A program made the translations under genes and the position numbers. Source: Dyella sp. C9 (GTDB lineage Bacteria > Pseudomonadota > Gammaproteobacteria > Xanthomonadales > Rhodanobacteraceae). Taken from it: DNA of 64,000 bases. Of the stretch, positions 19,259 through 27,410 are shown piece by piece. The notes under the pieces were generated by a model. The model did no database searches, had not been told where the DNA came from, and saw only the letters and a program-made list of their open reading frames with translations. The stretch spans positions 92,158-156,157 of the forward strand of contig NZ_QIRF01000005.1 in NCBI RefSeq assembly GCF_003332825.1. The letters run 5' to 3'. Positions within the stretch are counted from its first letter, which is position 1; each line of letters opens with the position of its first letter.

Positions 19259-19738
19259 TCAGGAGCGCTCCACCACCCGGTAAAGCATGGGCATGCTGAC
19301 CACCGGGCCGGCCCGTCGGCGTGGCCGCGGATCGCGCACGAAGCCCAGCCGCAGGTAGACCGGCACCGCGCCCAGCGCCGCGTTGAGGGTGAATACGCGG
19401 GTGCCGGCGCGACGCACGCAGTCGCGCCTCAGGCGCGCCCACAGCCTCCTGCCGATGCCCTGCCCCTGGTAACGGGTGCCGACGAACAGCTGGAAGACGT
19501 GGCAATCGTCACGGACGGCGGCCACCCCGGCCAGCACGCCATCCACATAGGCCAAGTGGAAGCGCTGGCCGGCCAGAAGGCGGGCGCGAATGACGGGGAC
19601 GGAGAACGCCTCCTCCAGCGCCAGCACACCGGCACGCGGCTGGTGCGGCATGATCCAGCGGCGCACCACGCGCCGGGCCAGCACGGTAATGGCCGCCGCG
19701 TCCTCGACGCGTGCCAGCCGCATGCGCAATTCGCTCAT
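19259..19738 (-). CDS. GNAT-family N-acetyltransferase
   Basis: Acetyl-CoA-dependent acyltransferase of unknown substrate. I take the start MSELRMRLARVEDAAAITVL (159 residues); upstream codons run into the MFS gene end. The acetyl-CoA pyrophosphate-binding motif A appears as VGTRYQGQGIGRRLWARLRR (Q/R-x-x-G-x-G/A), and the terminal NAALGAVPVYLRLGF is the usual motif B region. It lies 50 bp behind the MFS exporter and could be co-transcribed with it. Confidence 0.85.
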   Translation of the reverse strand: MSELRMRLARVEDAAAITVLARRVVRRWIMPHQPRAGVLALEEAFSVPVIRARLLAGQRFHLAYVDGVLAGVAAVRDDCHVFQLFVGTRYQGQGIGRRLWARLRRDCVRRAGTRVFTLNAALGAVPVYLRLGFVRDPRPRRRAGPVVSMPMLYRVVERS

Positions 19739-19788
19739 GCGGCCATCACAGCATGGCACCTGGGCGCCAGCAAGCCGCGCCCGTCGAC

Positions 19789-21318
19789 TCAGTGTGCACC
19801 TGCCCCGGCGTCGGATGACTTGGCTGCGAACGGCGGCCTGGTCAGCCATACGAACACGATCAGGCCGAGGAAAATCCAGCCCAGCGCGTGAAACAGTTCG
19901 TCGAAGGCGACCTGGTAACCCTGGTTGGTGATGAGGTTGTTGACCACGCCGATACCCAGTTGGGTGTTGCCGCCGCCGTACTGGTTCACCGTCGCCATCG
20001 CATCCTGGTTATAGAGGGTGACGTGTTCGGCCAGCCGGGCGTGATGCAGCACCGCGCGACGATCCCACAGGAAGGTGGTCAACGAGGCGGAGAAACTGCC
20101 ACCCAGCGTGCGCAGGAAGGTCGCCAGGCCCGAGCCCGAGGCGATCTCGTGGCGATCGAGGTCCGACAGCAGCACCACCGTCACCGGCATGAAGAACAGC
20201 GCCACGCCCAGGCCCATCAGCGCCTGCATCGACGCGACATGGGCGAAGTCGATGTCGAGGTAGAAGTTCGAGCGCAGGAAGCAGGTGGTGCCCATCACCA
20301 CAAAGGCGAACGAGGCCAGCAGGCGCAGGTCGAAACGCATCGCGTAGCGGCCGACCACGAAGCTCAGGAGCACGGGGAAGATGCCGATCGGCGCGGCCGC
20401 GAAACCGGCCCAGGTGGCGGTATAGCCGAGGTTGCGCTGCAACCACTGCGGCAACAGCAGGTTGATGGCGAAATACGCCGAATACGACAACACCAGCGCC
20501 AGCGTGCCGAATTTGAAGTTGCGATGGCGCAGCAGCCGCAGGTCCACGATGGGCTGCTCGTCGGTGAGCTCCCAGATCAGGAACACCACCAGGCTGATCG
20601 CCGAGATGATGGTGGTGACGATGATGAAGTTGGAATGGAACCAGTCTTCGTCATTGCCCTTGTCGAGCATGATCTGCAGCGCGCCCACGCCAATGACCAG
20701 GGTGATCAGGCCCACGTAATCGAAGCGCGGTCGCGACGTAGTCTCCACCTTGCCGCGCATCTGGTTGGCCACCACCATGCTGGCGAAGATGCCCACCGGC
20801 ACGTTGATGAAGAAGATCCACGGCCACGAGTAGTTGTCGGTGATCCAGCCGCCCAGGATCGGGCCGGTGATCGGCGCCACCACCGCCACCATCGACAGCA
20901 GCGACAGCGCCATGCCGCGCTTGTTCGCCGGATAGATGCCGATCATCAGGCTTTGCGTGATCGGATACATCGGACCGGCCACCGCACCCTGCAGCGCGCG
21001 AAAGCCGATCAGCATGGCCATGCTCTGCGAGATGCCGCACAGGAACGAGGCCAGCACGAACAACAGCGTGCACCAGACAAACAGCCTCACCTCGCCGAAG
21101 CGCTTGCTGAGGAAGCCGGTCAACGGCAGCGAAATGGCCTGGCTCACCGCGAACGAAGTGATCACCCAGGTGCTCTGGTCACTGCTGACGCCAAGGTTGC
21201 CGGCAATGGTGGGCAGGGAGACGTTGGCGATCGTCGTGTCCAGCACCTGCATGAAGGTGGCCAACGACAGGCCGATGGTCGCGAGGACCATATTCGGTGG
21301 GCGAAACGGGGTGGTCAT
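19789..21318 (-). CDS. DHA2-family MFS multidrug exporter (EmrB/QacA type)
   Basis: Proton-coupled drug efflux protein of the inner membrane. It has 509 residues with about 14 membrane helices. It carries the DHA2 pattern in TM1 (MQVLDTTIANVSLPTIAG), motif A (LTGFLSKRFGEVRLF) and motif C (PITGPILGGWITDNYSW). No emrA-type adaptor gene adjoins it. It is transcribed divergently from a MarR regulator, with a perfect TTGACA -35 overlapped by a palindrome in the shared region, so MarR repression with release by a ligand is likely. Confidence 0.92.
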   Translation of the reverse strand: MTTPFRPPNMVLATIGLSLATFMQVLDTTIANVSLPTIAGNLGVSSDQSTWVITSFAVSQAISLPLTGFLSKRFGEVRLFVWCTLLFVLASFLCGISQSMAMLIGFRALQGAVAGPMYPITQSLMIGIYPANKRGMALSLLSMVAVVAPITGPILGGWITDNYSWPWIFFINVPVGIFASMVVANQMRGKVETTSRPRFDYVGLITLVIGVGALQIMLDKGNDEDWFHSNFIIVTTIISAISLVVFLIWELTDEQPIVDLRLLRHRNFKFGTLALVLSYSAYFAINLLLPQWLQRNLGYTATWAGFAAAPIGIFPVLLSFVVGRYAMRFDLRLLASFAFVVMGTTCFLRSNFYLDIDFAHVASMQALMGLGVALFFMPVTVVLLSDLDRHEIASGSGLATFLRTLGGSFSASLTTFLWDRRAVLHHARLAEHVTLYNQDAMATVNQYGGGNTQLGIGVVNNLITNQGYQVAFDELFHALGWIFLGLIVFVWLTRPPFAAKSSDAGAGAH

Positions 21319-21365
21319 GAACGCGCGATGCCGACAGGCCCGCCGCGGGGCCCGAATGGTCGCGA

Positions 21366-21404
21366 ATTATTGATGTCATGTTTATTATTGTCAAATAGAC
21401 TATA
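21366..21404 (-). promoter_or_regulatory. MFS exporter promoter with overlapping palindromic operator
   Basis: On the minus strand TTGACA (21394-21389), 17 bases, then AATAAT (21371-21366) form a near-consensus promoter 48 bp before the exporter start. A palindrome TATTGTC-AAATA-GACTATA (21386-21404, one mismatch between 7-base arms) covers the -35 box, the expected site for the adjacent MarR protein. The surrounding stretch is markedly AT-rich against the local background. Confidence 0.65.
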
Positions 21405-21462
21405 TGCTTTTAAACGATTAACCAGCCAGCGCGTGGCCTGCCACGCCCGGAGCACCCCTCGC

Positions 21463-21951
21463 ATGCCCCAGGACCTTTATTACGCCCTGACCGTGGCCCT
21501 GCAGCCGACCCGCCAGGCCTGGCACCAGGCCGCCAGCACCGTACTGGGCGACAGCGGCCTGTCGGTGACCGTGGCGACCCCGGTGTTGCTGCTTTCGCGC
21601 CTGGGCGACGGCGTCAGTCAGCAGGTGCTCGCAGAGCGCGTCGGCGTCCACCCCGCCGCCCTGGTCCGCACGCTGGACCAAGCCGAGCAGGCACAACTGC
21701 TGGAGCGGCGCCTGGTGCCCGCCAACCGGCGCCAACGGGCGATCTATCTGCTGCCCGAGGGCGTGCGGGTAGCCGCCGAGTTGGAGACAGCCCTGAGGGA
21801 GCTTCGCTCGGCGCTGCTGGCCGACCTGCCGCCGGAGGACGTGGCCACCGCCGTGAGGGTCTTGAAGACGCTGGAAGAGCGCGCCCGGCGCCATGCCGGC
21901 GGCGAGCGACAACCCCTGCAGGAGCGCACCCTGTGCGCGAAAAACCCATGA
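21463..21951 (+). CDS. MarR-family transcriptional regulator
   Basis: Winged-helix DNA-binding repressor, 162 residues from MPQDLYYALTVALQPTRQAW. The helix-turn-helix region is VSQQVLAERVGVHPAALVRT and the wing is RRLVPANRRQRAIYLL. It is divergent from the DHA2 exporter and most likely represses it and itself through the palindrome at 21386-21404. The last eleven or so residues (LQERTLCAKNP) are encoded by the left arm of a REP-type repeat (from 21917), so the native C-terminus may have been altered by that insertion. Confidence 0.88.
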   Translation: MPQDLYYALTVALQPTRQAWHQAASTVLGDSGLSVTVATPVLLLSRLGDGVSQQVLAERVGVHPAALVRTLDQAEQAQLLERRLVPANRRQRAIYLLPEGVRVAAELETALRELRSALLADLPPEDVATAVRVLKTLEERARRHAGGERQPLQERTLCAKNP

Positions 21952-22058
21952 AGCGAACCGCCGAGGGGCGAGCGACGCGTAGCGAGGGCCCAAGCCCCAG
22001 CGCCGTTGCAGCCTGCATCCCCGCTCCGATCCGGTCGCGCACAGGGTGCGCTCCTGCA
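21917..22058. repeat. REP-type palindromic element, copy 1
   Basis: Arms TGCAGGAGCGCACCCTGTGC plus GCGA (21917-21940) and its perfect 24-base reverse complement (22035-22058) flank 94 bp. The same GGAGCGCACCCTGTGCGCGA unit occurs at 61417-61480 and, degenerated, at 27280-27385. The left arm lies inside the 3' end of the MarR gene. Confidence 0.8.
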
Positions 22059-22069
22059 AGAGAGGCAAC

Positions 22070-22098
22070 AAAAAAGCCGCGCAATGCGCGGCTTTTTT
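22070..22098. terminator. Bidirectional terminator between marR-like gene and ychF
   Basis: AAAAAAGCCGCGC and GCGCGGCTTTTTT form a perfect 13 bp stem with an AAT loop. T6 runs follow on either strand, so it can end both the plus-strand MarR transcript and the minus-strand ychF transcript. Confidence 0.85.
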
Positions 22099-22115
22099 GC
22101 GGACGTCCGAATGGA

Positions 22116-23207
22116 TCAGACGTTGAACAGGAAGTGCAGCACGTCGCCGTCCTTCACCACGTAGTCCTTGCCTTCCTTGCGCAGGCGACCGGCGGCAGCA
22201 GCACCGGCCTCGCCCTTGTACTGGATGAAATCGTCGTAGCTCACCGTCTCGGCACGGATGAAGCCGCGCTCGAAGTCGGTATGGATCACGCCGGCGGCCT
22301 GCGGCGCGGTGAAGCCGCGCTTGATGGTCCAGGCGCGTACTTCCTTCACGCCCGCGGTGAAGTAGGTCTGCAGGTTGAGCAGCTTGTAGCCAGCACGGAT
22401 CACGCGGTTCAGGCCCGGCTCGTCCAGGCCCAGGTCCTTGAGGAACTCGTCGCGGTCGGCGTCATCCAGCTGCGAGAGCTCTTCCTCGATGGCGGCGCAC
22501 ACCGGTACCACCTCGGCGCCCTCGGCGGCGGCGCGGGCGCGCACGGCGTCCAGGTGCGGGTTGTTCTCGAAGCCGTCCTCGCGCACGTTGGCGATGTACA
22601 TCAGCGGCTTGAGCGTGAGCAGGAACAGGTCGCGCACCAGCGCCTTCTCCTCCTCGTCCAGGCCCAGGCTGCGCGCGGTCTTGCCTTCGTTGAGGCCCGC
22701 GGCCAGCTTCTGCAGCACCGGCTTCTTGGCGATGGCGTCCTTGTCGTTGGCCTTGGCCGAACGCTCGGCGCGATTCAGCGCCTTCTCGACGGAATCGAGG
22801 TCAGCCAGCGCCAGCTCGGTGTCGATGGTTTCGATGTCGGCGATCGGGTCGACCTTGCCGGCCACATGGATGATGTCCGTGTGCTCGAAGCAGCGCACCA
22901 CATGGGCGATCGCATCCACTTCGCGGATGTGCGCCAGGAACTTGTTGCCCAGGCCCTCGCCCTTCGACGCACCGGCCACCAGGCCGGCGATGTCGACGAA
23001 CTCGACGGCGGTCGGGATCACCTTCTGCGGATTGACGATGTCCGACAGCGCCTGCAGGCGCGGATCGGGCACCGGCACCACACCCACGTTCGGCTCGATG
23101 GTGCAGAACGGGAAATTGGCCGCGGCGATGCCCGCCTTGGTCAGCGCGTTGAACAGGGTGGACTTGCCGACGTTAGGCAGGCCGACGATGCCGCATTTGA
23201 TGCCCAT
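22116..23207 (-). CDS. ychF: Redox-regulated ATPase YchF (OLA1 family)
   Basis: Obg-related P-loop ATPase that binds ribosomes and is linked to oxidative stress responses. It has 363 residues starting [20 protein letters not shown] with G1 [10 protein letters not shown]3 DIAGLVAGA and an altered G4 typical of ATP-preferring YchF. A coiled-coil insertion occupies the middle and a TGS domain the end ([17 protein letters not shown]). It is downstream of pth, the usual pth-ychF pair, here separated by a GGGAATAG-type element. Confidence 0.97.
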   Translation of the reverse strand: MGIKCGIVGLPNVGKSTLFNALTKAGIAAANFPFCTIEPNVGVVPVPDPRLQALSDIVNPQKVIPTAVEFVDIAGLVAGASKGEGLGNKFLAHIREVDAIAHVVRCFEHTDIIHVAGKVDPIADIETIDTELALADLDSVEKALNRAERSAKANDKDAIAKKPVLQKLAAGLNEGKTARSLGLDEEEKALVRDLFLLTLKPLMYIANVREDGFENNPHLDAVRARAAAEGAEVVPVCAAIEEELSQLDDADRDEFLKDLGLDEPGLNRVIRAGYKLLNLQTYFTAGVKEVRAWTIKRGFTAPQAAGVIHTDFERGFIRAETVSYDDFIQYKGEAGAAAAGRLRKEGKDYVVKDGDVLHFLFNV

Positions 23208-23218
23208 GGGGTAGATCC

Positions 23219-23304
23219 GGGAATGGGGAATAGAGAATGGGGAATAGTAAGACCAGGGACGGGATCGCCTTAACGATTCCCTATGCCCAATTCTCTATTT
23301 CCCT
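23219..23304. repeat. GGGAATAG-type inverted repeat element, copy 2 (pth-ychF gap)
   Basis: The left part has GGGAATGGGGAATAGAGAAT and GGGGAATAG; the right part has GATTCCCTATGCCCAATTCT and CTATTTCCC. They bracket a 30-base centre containing GGGATCGCC. The right arm overlaps the last codons of pth and contributes its TAG stop (23295-23297). Confidence 0.75.
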
Positions 23305-23876
23305 GCTGTATGTAGTTGTTGCATGGCCTTGTCGAACTGGCCATCGACCGCCAGCGGCAGCACGTCCAGCGCGCGCGCGATGCCGTCGACGATGGCGTCC
23401 TCGTCCTTGGCCGAGGGGCGACCGAGCACCCACGGCGTGACCTTGTCCTTGTGGCCGGGATGGCCAATGCCGATGCGCATGCGATGGAACTTGGCGTGGC
23501 CCAGATGCGCAATGATGTCGCGCAAGCCATTCTGGCCGCCGTGGCCACCGTCGAACTTCATCCGCACGGTGCCGGCATCGAGATCGAGCTCGTCGTGCGC
23601 CACCAGGCACTCGTCCGGCTCGATCTTGTAGTAGCGCAGCGCCGAAGCCACGGCGATGCCGCTCTTGTTCATGAAGGTGGAAGGCTTGAGCAGCCACACC
23701 GACTGGCCAGCGATGCGGACCTTGCAGGTCTCGCCATGCAGCTTGCCATCGAAACCGAAGCGCTCGCCCTGCCCTGACGCCAGGGCATCAACAAACCAGA
23801 ACCCGGCGTTGTGCCGGGTTCGGAGATATTCGGCACCGGGATTGCCCAGTCCGACGATGAGTCGAAGACCCGCCAT
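23295..23876 (-). CDS. pth: Peptidyl-tRNA hydrolase
   Basis: Releases peptides from prematurely dissociated peptidyl-tRNA; essential. It has 193 residues beginning MAGLRLIVGLGNPGAEYLRT. The catalytic His is in RHNAGFWFVD, and the substrate-binding Asn and Asp are in PSTFMNKSG and VAHDELDL. The stop codon and last residues lie within a repeat arm. It is 45 bp behind rplY with a strong hairpin in the gap. Length and motifs show a normal enzyme. Confidence 0.97.
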   Translation of the reverse strand: MAGLRLIVGLGNPGAEYLRTRHNAGFWFVDALASGQGERFGFDGKLHGETCKVRIAGQSVWLLKPSTFMNKSGIAVASALRYYKIEPDECLVAHDELDLDAGTVRMKFDGGHGGQNGLRDIIAHLGHAKFHRMRIGIGHPGHKDKVTPWVLGRPSAKDEDAIVDGIARALDVLPLAVDGQFDKAMQQLHTAGK

Positions 23877-23888
23877 AAGATCGTGACG

Positions 23889-23912
23889 GCCCGCGCTCCG
23901 GAGAGCGCGGGC
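23889..23912 (-). terminator. Strong hairpin between rplY and pth
   Basis: A perfect 10 bp stem GCCCGCGCTC/GAGCGCGGGC with a CGGA tetraloop (TCCG on the minus strand) ends 12 bp before the pth start. No T-run follows, so it is more likely a processing or attenuation hairpin than a terminator. Confidence 0.5.
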
Positions 23913-23921
23913 CGCAGCGAC

Positions 23922-24569
23922 TTACTTCTTGGGAGCTTCGGCGGCCGGAGCGGCTTCGCCTTCGGCAGCCGGGGCTTCCTCGGCCTCTTCCTTCACCGTG
24001 TTGGCGGTGACGACGGCGATGTCGTGGTCCGCACCCAGGTGCAGCGCGACGATTTCCACGCCCTTCGGCAGCTTGAGCTGCGACAGGTGGACGATGTCGC
24101 CCGGCTTCAGGTCGGCCAGGTCGAGTTCGATGAACTCCGGCAGATCCTTCGGCAGGCAGGACACTTCCACTTCGGTCAGGTTGTGCGAGATCACCACGCC
24201 CGAGGTCTTGGCAGCGGCCGACTTTTCCTGGTTCAGGAAGTGCACCGGCACATTGACGTGGATCGCCTTGTTCTCGTCCACGCGCTGGAAGTCCATGTGC
24301 AGCATCTGCAGCTTGTACGGGTGCTTCTGCCAGTCACGCACCAGCACCTTCTGCACCTTGCCGTCGACGTTCAGGTCGAGCACCGAGGAGAAGAACCACT
24401 CGTGCTTGGCGGAGAGAAGGATGGTGTTGTGCTCGATCTGGATGCTCTGCGGGGCCTGGCCGGCGCCGTAGACAACAGCAGGCACGAAGCCGGCATGACG
24501 CAGGCGGCGGCTCGCACCTTTCCCCTCGTCATTACGGGCCGTAGCCTTGATTTCGTGAGTCGTAGCCAT
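23922..24569 (-). CDS. rplY: 50S ribosomal protein L25/general stress protein Ctc
   Basis: Binds 5S rRNA. It has 215 residues, the long form with an N-terminal L25 domain (MATTHEIKATARNDEGKGAS to about residue 95) and a C-terminal beta (TL5) domain, ending in an acidic Ala/Glu-rich tail (EEAEEAPAAEGEAAPAAEAP). Located between prs and pth, as in many Gammaproteobacteria. A GGGAATAG-type element separates it from prs. Confidence 0.96.
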   Translation of the reverse strand: MATTHEIKATARNDEGKGASRRLRHAGFVPAVVYGAGQAPQSIQIEHNTILLSAKHEWFFSSVLDLNVDGKVQKVLVRDWQKHPYKLQMLHMDFQRVDENKAIHVNVPVHFLNQEKSAAAKTSGVVISHNLTEVEVSCLPKDLPEFIELDLADLKPGDIVHLSQLKLPKGVEIVALHLGADHDIAVVTANTVKEEAEEAPAAEGEAAPAAEAPKK

Positions 24570-24645
24570 GTTGGTATTGCCTATCAGTAGTGAGCTGCCT
24601 CGCGGCAGTCTGGCGACTCCCCCGCGACCAGGGGAGCCGTGTTAC

Positions 24646-24740
24646 GGAGGGAATAGGGAGTCGGGAATAGGGAATCGGAAGAGCCACTGCGCGACGCCTT
24701 GCCTTTTCCTGTTCTCTATTCCCGATTCCCCATTCCCTCC
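24646..24740. repeat. GGGAATAG-type inverted repeat element, copy 3 (prs-rplY gap)
   Basis: It begins GGAGGGAATAGGGAGTCGGG and ends with CTATTCCCGATTCCCCATTC then CCTCC. The outermost nine bases are a perfect inverted repeat (GGAGGGAAT/ATTCCCTCC), and the arms carry about three degenerate units each. The centre contains GCCACTGCGCGACGCC. Its end is 5 bp from the prs stop. Confidence 0.8.
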
Positions 24741-24745
24741 AAAAA

Positions 24746-25708
24746 TCAGTCGATGTACAACGAGCTCACCGACTCGCCAAAGGCGATGCGGCGGATCGTT
24801 TCGGCCAGCAACTCGGCGACCGAGAGCTGGCGGATCTTGCTGCACGCGGCGATGTCGGGCCGCAGCGGCAAGGTGTTGGTCACCACCAGCTGGTCGAGCT
24901 GGGAGTTCTCGATGTTCTTCAGCGCCGCGCCCGACAGCACCGGGTGCACGCAGTACGCCACCACCTTGCGGGCGCCGCGCTCCTTGAGCGCCGCGGCGGC
25001 CGCGCACAGGGTGCCGGCGGTGTCGACGATGTCGTCAACCAGCACGCAGGTCTTGCCGTCGACTTCACCGATGATGTTCATCACGGTGGCGACGTTCGCC
25101 TTCGGGCGACGCTTGTCGATGATCGCCAGGTCGGCGTCGTCGAGGCGCTTGGCCATCGCACGGGCGCGTACCACGCCACCGACGTCCGGACTGACCACGA
25201 TCAGGTCGTCCATGCTGTAGTTGCGCCAGATGTCCGCCAGCAGCACCGGCGAGGCATAGACGTTGTCCACAGGGATGTCGAAGAAGCCCTGGATCTGGTC
25301 CGCATGCAGGTCCACAGTGAGCACGCGATCCACACCTGCGGTGCCGATCATCTTGGCCACCATCTTCGCCGTGATCGGCACGCGCGCCGAGCGCGGGCGA
25401 CGATCCTGGCGGGCGTAGCCGAAGTACGGGATCACCGCGGTAACGCTGGCCGCCGAGGCACGCTTGAGCGCATCCACCAGCGTCAGCAGTTCGAACAGGT
25501 TCTCCGCGCTCGGCGCACCGGTCGGCTGCAGCACGAACACTTCCTGGCGACGGACGTTTTCCTCGATCTCCACCTGGGTCTCGCCGTCGCTGAAGCGGCT
25601 GACGAGTGCCTTGCCCAGGGGAACGCCAAGACGCTGGGCGACATCCTCGGCAAGCGCGCGGTGCGCATTACCGGTGAAGAGCATCGGACCGGACGTGTCG
25701 ACAGTCAT
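24746..25708 (-). CDS. prs: Ribose-phosphate pyrophosphokinase
   Basis: Makes PRPP from ribose 5-phosphate and ATP for nucleotide, His and Trp synthesis. I start at [20 protein letters not shown] (320 residues), 31 bp past the tRNA-Gln; the open frame upstream runs through the tRNA and is not coding. The ATP-binding YFGYARQDR, catalytic flexible-loop Lys region DKRRP and PRPP-binding [13 protein letters not shown] are intact. Standard order ispE-tRNA(Gln)-prs-rplY. Confidence 0.97.
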   Translation of the reverse strand: MTVDTSGPMLFTGNAHRALAEDVAQRLGVPLGKALVSRFSDGETQVEIEENVRRQEVFVLQPTGAPSAENLFELLTLVDALKRASAASVTAVIPYFGYARQDRRPRSARVPITAKMVAKMIGTAGVDRVLTVDLHADQIQGFFDIPVDNVYASPVLLADIWRNYSMDDLIVVSPDVGGVVRARAMAKRLDDADLAIIDKRRPKANVATVMNIIGEVDGKTCVLVDDIVDTAGTLCAAAAALKERGARKVVAYCVHPVLSGAALKNIENSQLDQLVVTNTLPLRPDIAACSKIRQLSVAELLAETIRRIAFGESVSSLYID

Positions 25709-25739
25709 TTTCTTTGGACCTGATGAGCCATGTGTGAAA

Positions 25740-25816
25740 TGGCTGGGGCGGAAGGATTCGAACCTTCGCATGCAGGAATCAAAATCCTGTGCCTTAACCA
25801 GCTTGGCGACGCCCCA
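25740..25816 (-). tRNA. tRNA-Gln (anticodon TTG)
   Basis: A 77-base cloverleaf with acceptor TGGGGCG/CGCCCCA, D-arm GCCAAGCTGGTTAAGGC, anticodon loop TTTTGAT, T-arm GAAGGTTCGAATCCTTC and encoded CCA. Located between ispE and prs. Confidence 0.98.
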
Positions 25817-25833
25817 GTAGAAACTGGATTTTC

Positions 25834-27228
25834 CTACTTGCCCGCCCCGTCGGCACCACGATGGCGCGCCAGGGCGACAAGCAACGGAGAGACATCCTCG
25901 CCCCTGGCCACATGGGCCGTGAACCGGGCGGGACAGCGCTCCGCGATGGCCTCGGCGCGTTCCGGGGAATCCGTCTCCAGGAACACACACGCACCGCTGC
26001 CGGAAAGCCTTGCCCGGCCGAAGCCGTCGAGCCAGTCCAGCGCCGCAGCCACGCGCGGATGTCGCGCGCGGACCACGGGCGCGAACGCGTTCTCGACCGT
26101 TTCGCCCGAAGCAAAGGATGAAATTGTGGCGGGCGGGGCATTTCGTGTCAATTCAGTCGCTTGAAAAAGCGCTGCGGTAGGCACGTGTTCATGGGGGTCC
26201 AGCACCACGTACCAGCGCCGTGGCAGCGCCAACGGACGCAGTTTCTCGCCGATCCCCTCGGCCCAGGCTGAACGGCCACGAACGAACACCGGCACGTCGG
26301 CGCCCAGCTGCCGACCCAGCTCGGCCAGGGCGTCCTCGTCCAGGCCGGCGCCCCACAGGCGGTTGAGTGCCACCAGCACGGTGGCGGCGTCCGAACTGCC
26401 ACCGCCCAGCCCGCCGCCCATCGGGATGCGCTTGTCCACCTCGATATCCACGCCCGAGCCGGCCGGAGCATGCGGCCGCAGCAGGCGCGCGGCGCGCACC
26501 ACCAGATCGCTCTCGGCAGGCACCCCGGGCACGTCGTTGAAACGGTGGATCTCGCCATCGCGGCGCGGCCGCAGGCGGATCTCGTCACCCCAGTCGAGCA
26601 GGCGGAACACGGTCTGCAGCTCGTGGTAGCCATCGGCGCGCCGGCCGGTGATACGCAGGAACAGGTTGAGCTTGGCCGGCGCCGGCCAGGCGGTCCAGTC
26701 GGCCGGGTCCGGCGGCGGCAAGGGCCGGCTCATGAATACCCGCAGGTCGTCAGGGAAGCCGTTTTCGCGATCCCGCTCGCGGTAGAAGGCGAACTCGGGA
26801 CGATCCTTGTCCAGCACCACGAAGCCGTGCTTGGCGTAGAACGGGGCGTTCCACGGCACATCGGCTAGGGTGCCCAGGTCCACCCGGTGGTAGCCGGCCA
26901 TGCGGGCCCAGCCGCAGGCATGCTCCAGCAGGGCCGCGCCGATGCCACGCTGGCCGTGCGAGGGCAGTACGTCCATCTCGGCGACGCCGATGGCCTCGCC
27001 GCCCTCCTCCGCATCCAGCCAGACGAAACCGACCGGTTCACCGGAGCCGATCAGCGCCACCCACACCAGTCCACGCGCGATCGCCTCGCGCAGCACCTCG
27101 GGCGGCACCGACACTTGCCGGTACGACGCCCAGGCGCGGTGGCCACGAAACAACTCGACGGCCGCCCGCTCGATGGCGCAAAGGGCATCGACCTGGTCGG
27201 GGCGGGCGCGTTCGATGTGAAAGCTCAT
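25834..27228 (-). CDS. ispE: GNAT acetyltransferase-IspE fusion (4-diphosphocytidyl-2-C-methyl-D-erythritol kinase)
   Basis: One open frame of 464 residues holds two domains. Residues 1 to about 168 are a GNAT fold ([20 protein letters not shown]; acetyl-CoA loop [20 protein letters not shown]; terminal [10 protein letters not shown]). Residues about 178-464 are IspE of the MEP isoprenoid pathway: [20 protein letters not shown] with the catalytic Lys, the GHMP ATP loop [20 protein letters not shown], and [11 protein letters not shown] near the end. No stop separates them. The first ATG has a good ribosome site (AAGGA, 6 bases before ATG). An internal ATG at codon 166 (26733) could start a free IspE but lacks a clear ribosome site. 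Normal IspE is about 285 residues. The neighbours lolB, tRNA-Gln and prs are the usual ones. Confidence 0.9.
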   Translation of the reverse strand: MSFHIERARPDQVDALCAIERAAVELFRGHRAWASYRQVSVPPEVLREAIARGLVWVALIGSGEPVGFVWLDAEEGGEAIGVAEMDVLPSHGQRGIGAALLEHACGWARMAGYHRVDLGTLADVPWNAPFYAKHGFVVLDKDRPEFAFYRERDRENGFPDDLRVFMSRPLPPPDPADWTAWPAPAKLNLFLRITGRRADGYHELQTVFRLLDWGDEIRLRPRRDGEIHRFNDVPGVPAESDLVVRAARLLRPHAPAGSGVDIEVDKRIPMGGGLGGGSSDAATVLVALNRLWGAGLDEDALAELGRQLGADVPVFVRGRSAWAEGIGEKLRPLALPRRWYVVLDPHEHVPTAALFQATELTRNAPPATISSFASGETVENAFAPVVRARHPRVAAALDWLDGFGRARLSGSGACVFLETDSPERAEAIAERCPARFTAHVARGEDVSPLLVALARHRGADGAGK

Positions 27229-27279
27229 CGGTCGTCCTTGGACGGCAATCGGCGGCGCCAGTACGACGCACGCCTTTTT

Positions 27280-27385
27280 GTAGGAGCGCAGCCTGTGCGC
27301 GAATCAAGGGTCAACATCCATTTCCTGGCCACGGCAGGACCAGGCCCGATGCCCTGCCGGGGTCGCGCACGGAGTGCACTCCTAC
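27280..27385. repeat. REP-type palindromic element, copy 2 (degenerate)
   Basis: The left arm GTAGGAGCGCAGCCTGTGCG plus CGA (27280-27302) and the right arm TCGCGCACGGAGTGCACTCC plus TAC (27363-27385) match the REP consensus with a few mismatches. They lie in the 182 bp gap between lolB and the GNAT-ispE gene. Confidence 0.7.
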
Positions 27386-27410
27386 AGTTCAGCCAGAAGG
27401 CTGCCCCGGT

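Noticed and set aside
19888..21462. Long plus-strand frame antisense to the MFS gene, continuous with the MarR frame
   Set aside because: Only the part from 21463 resembles a protein family; the upstream part is His/Gln/Arg-rich shadow sequence.
25709..25990. 94-codon N-terminal extension of Prs
   Set aside because: It would be translated through the tRNA-Gln gene.
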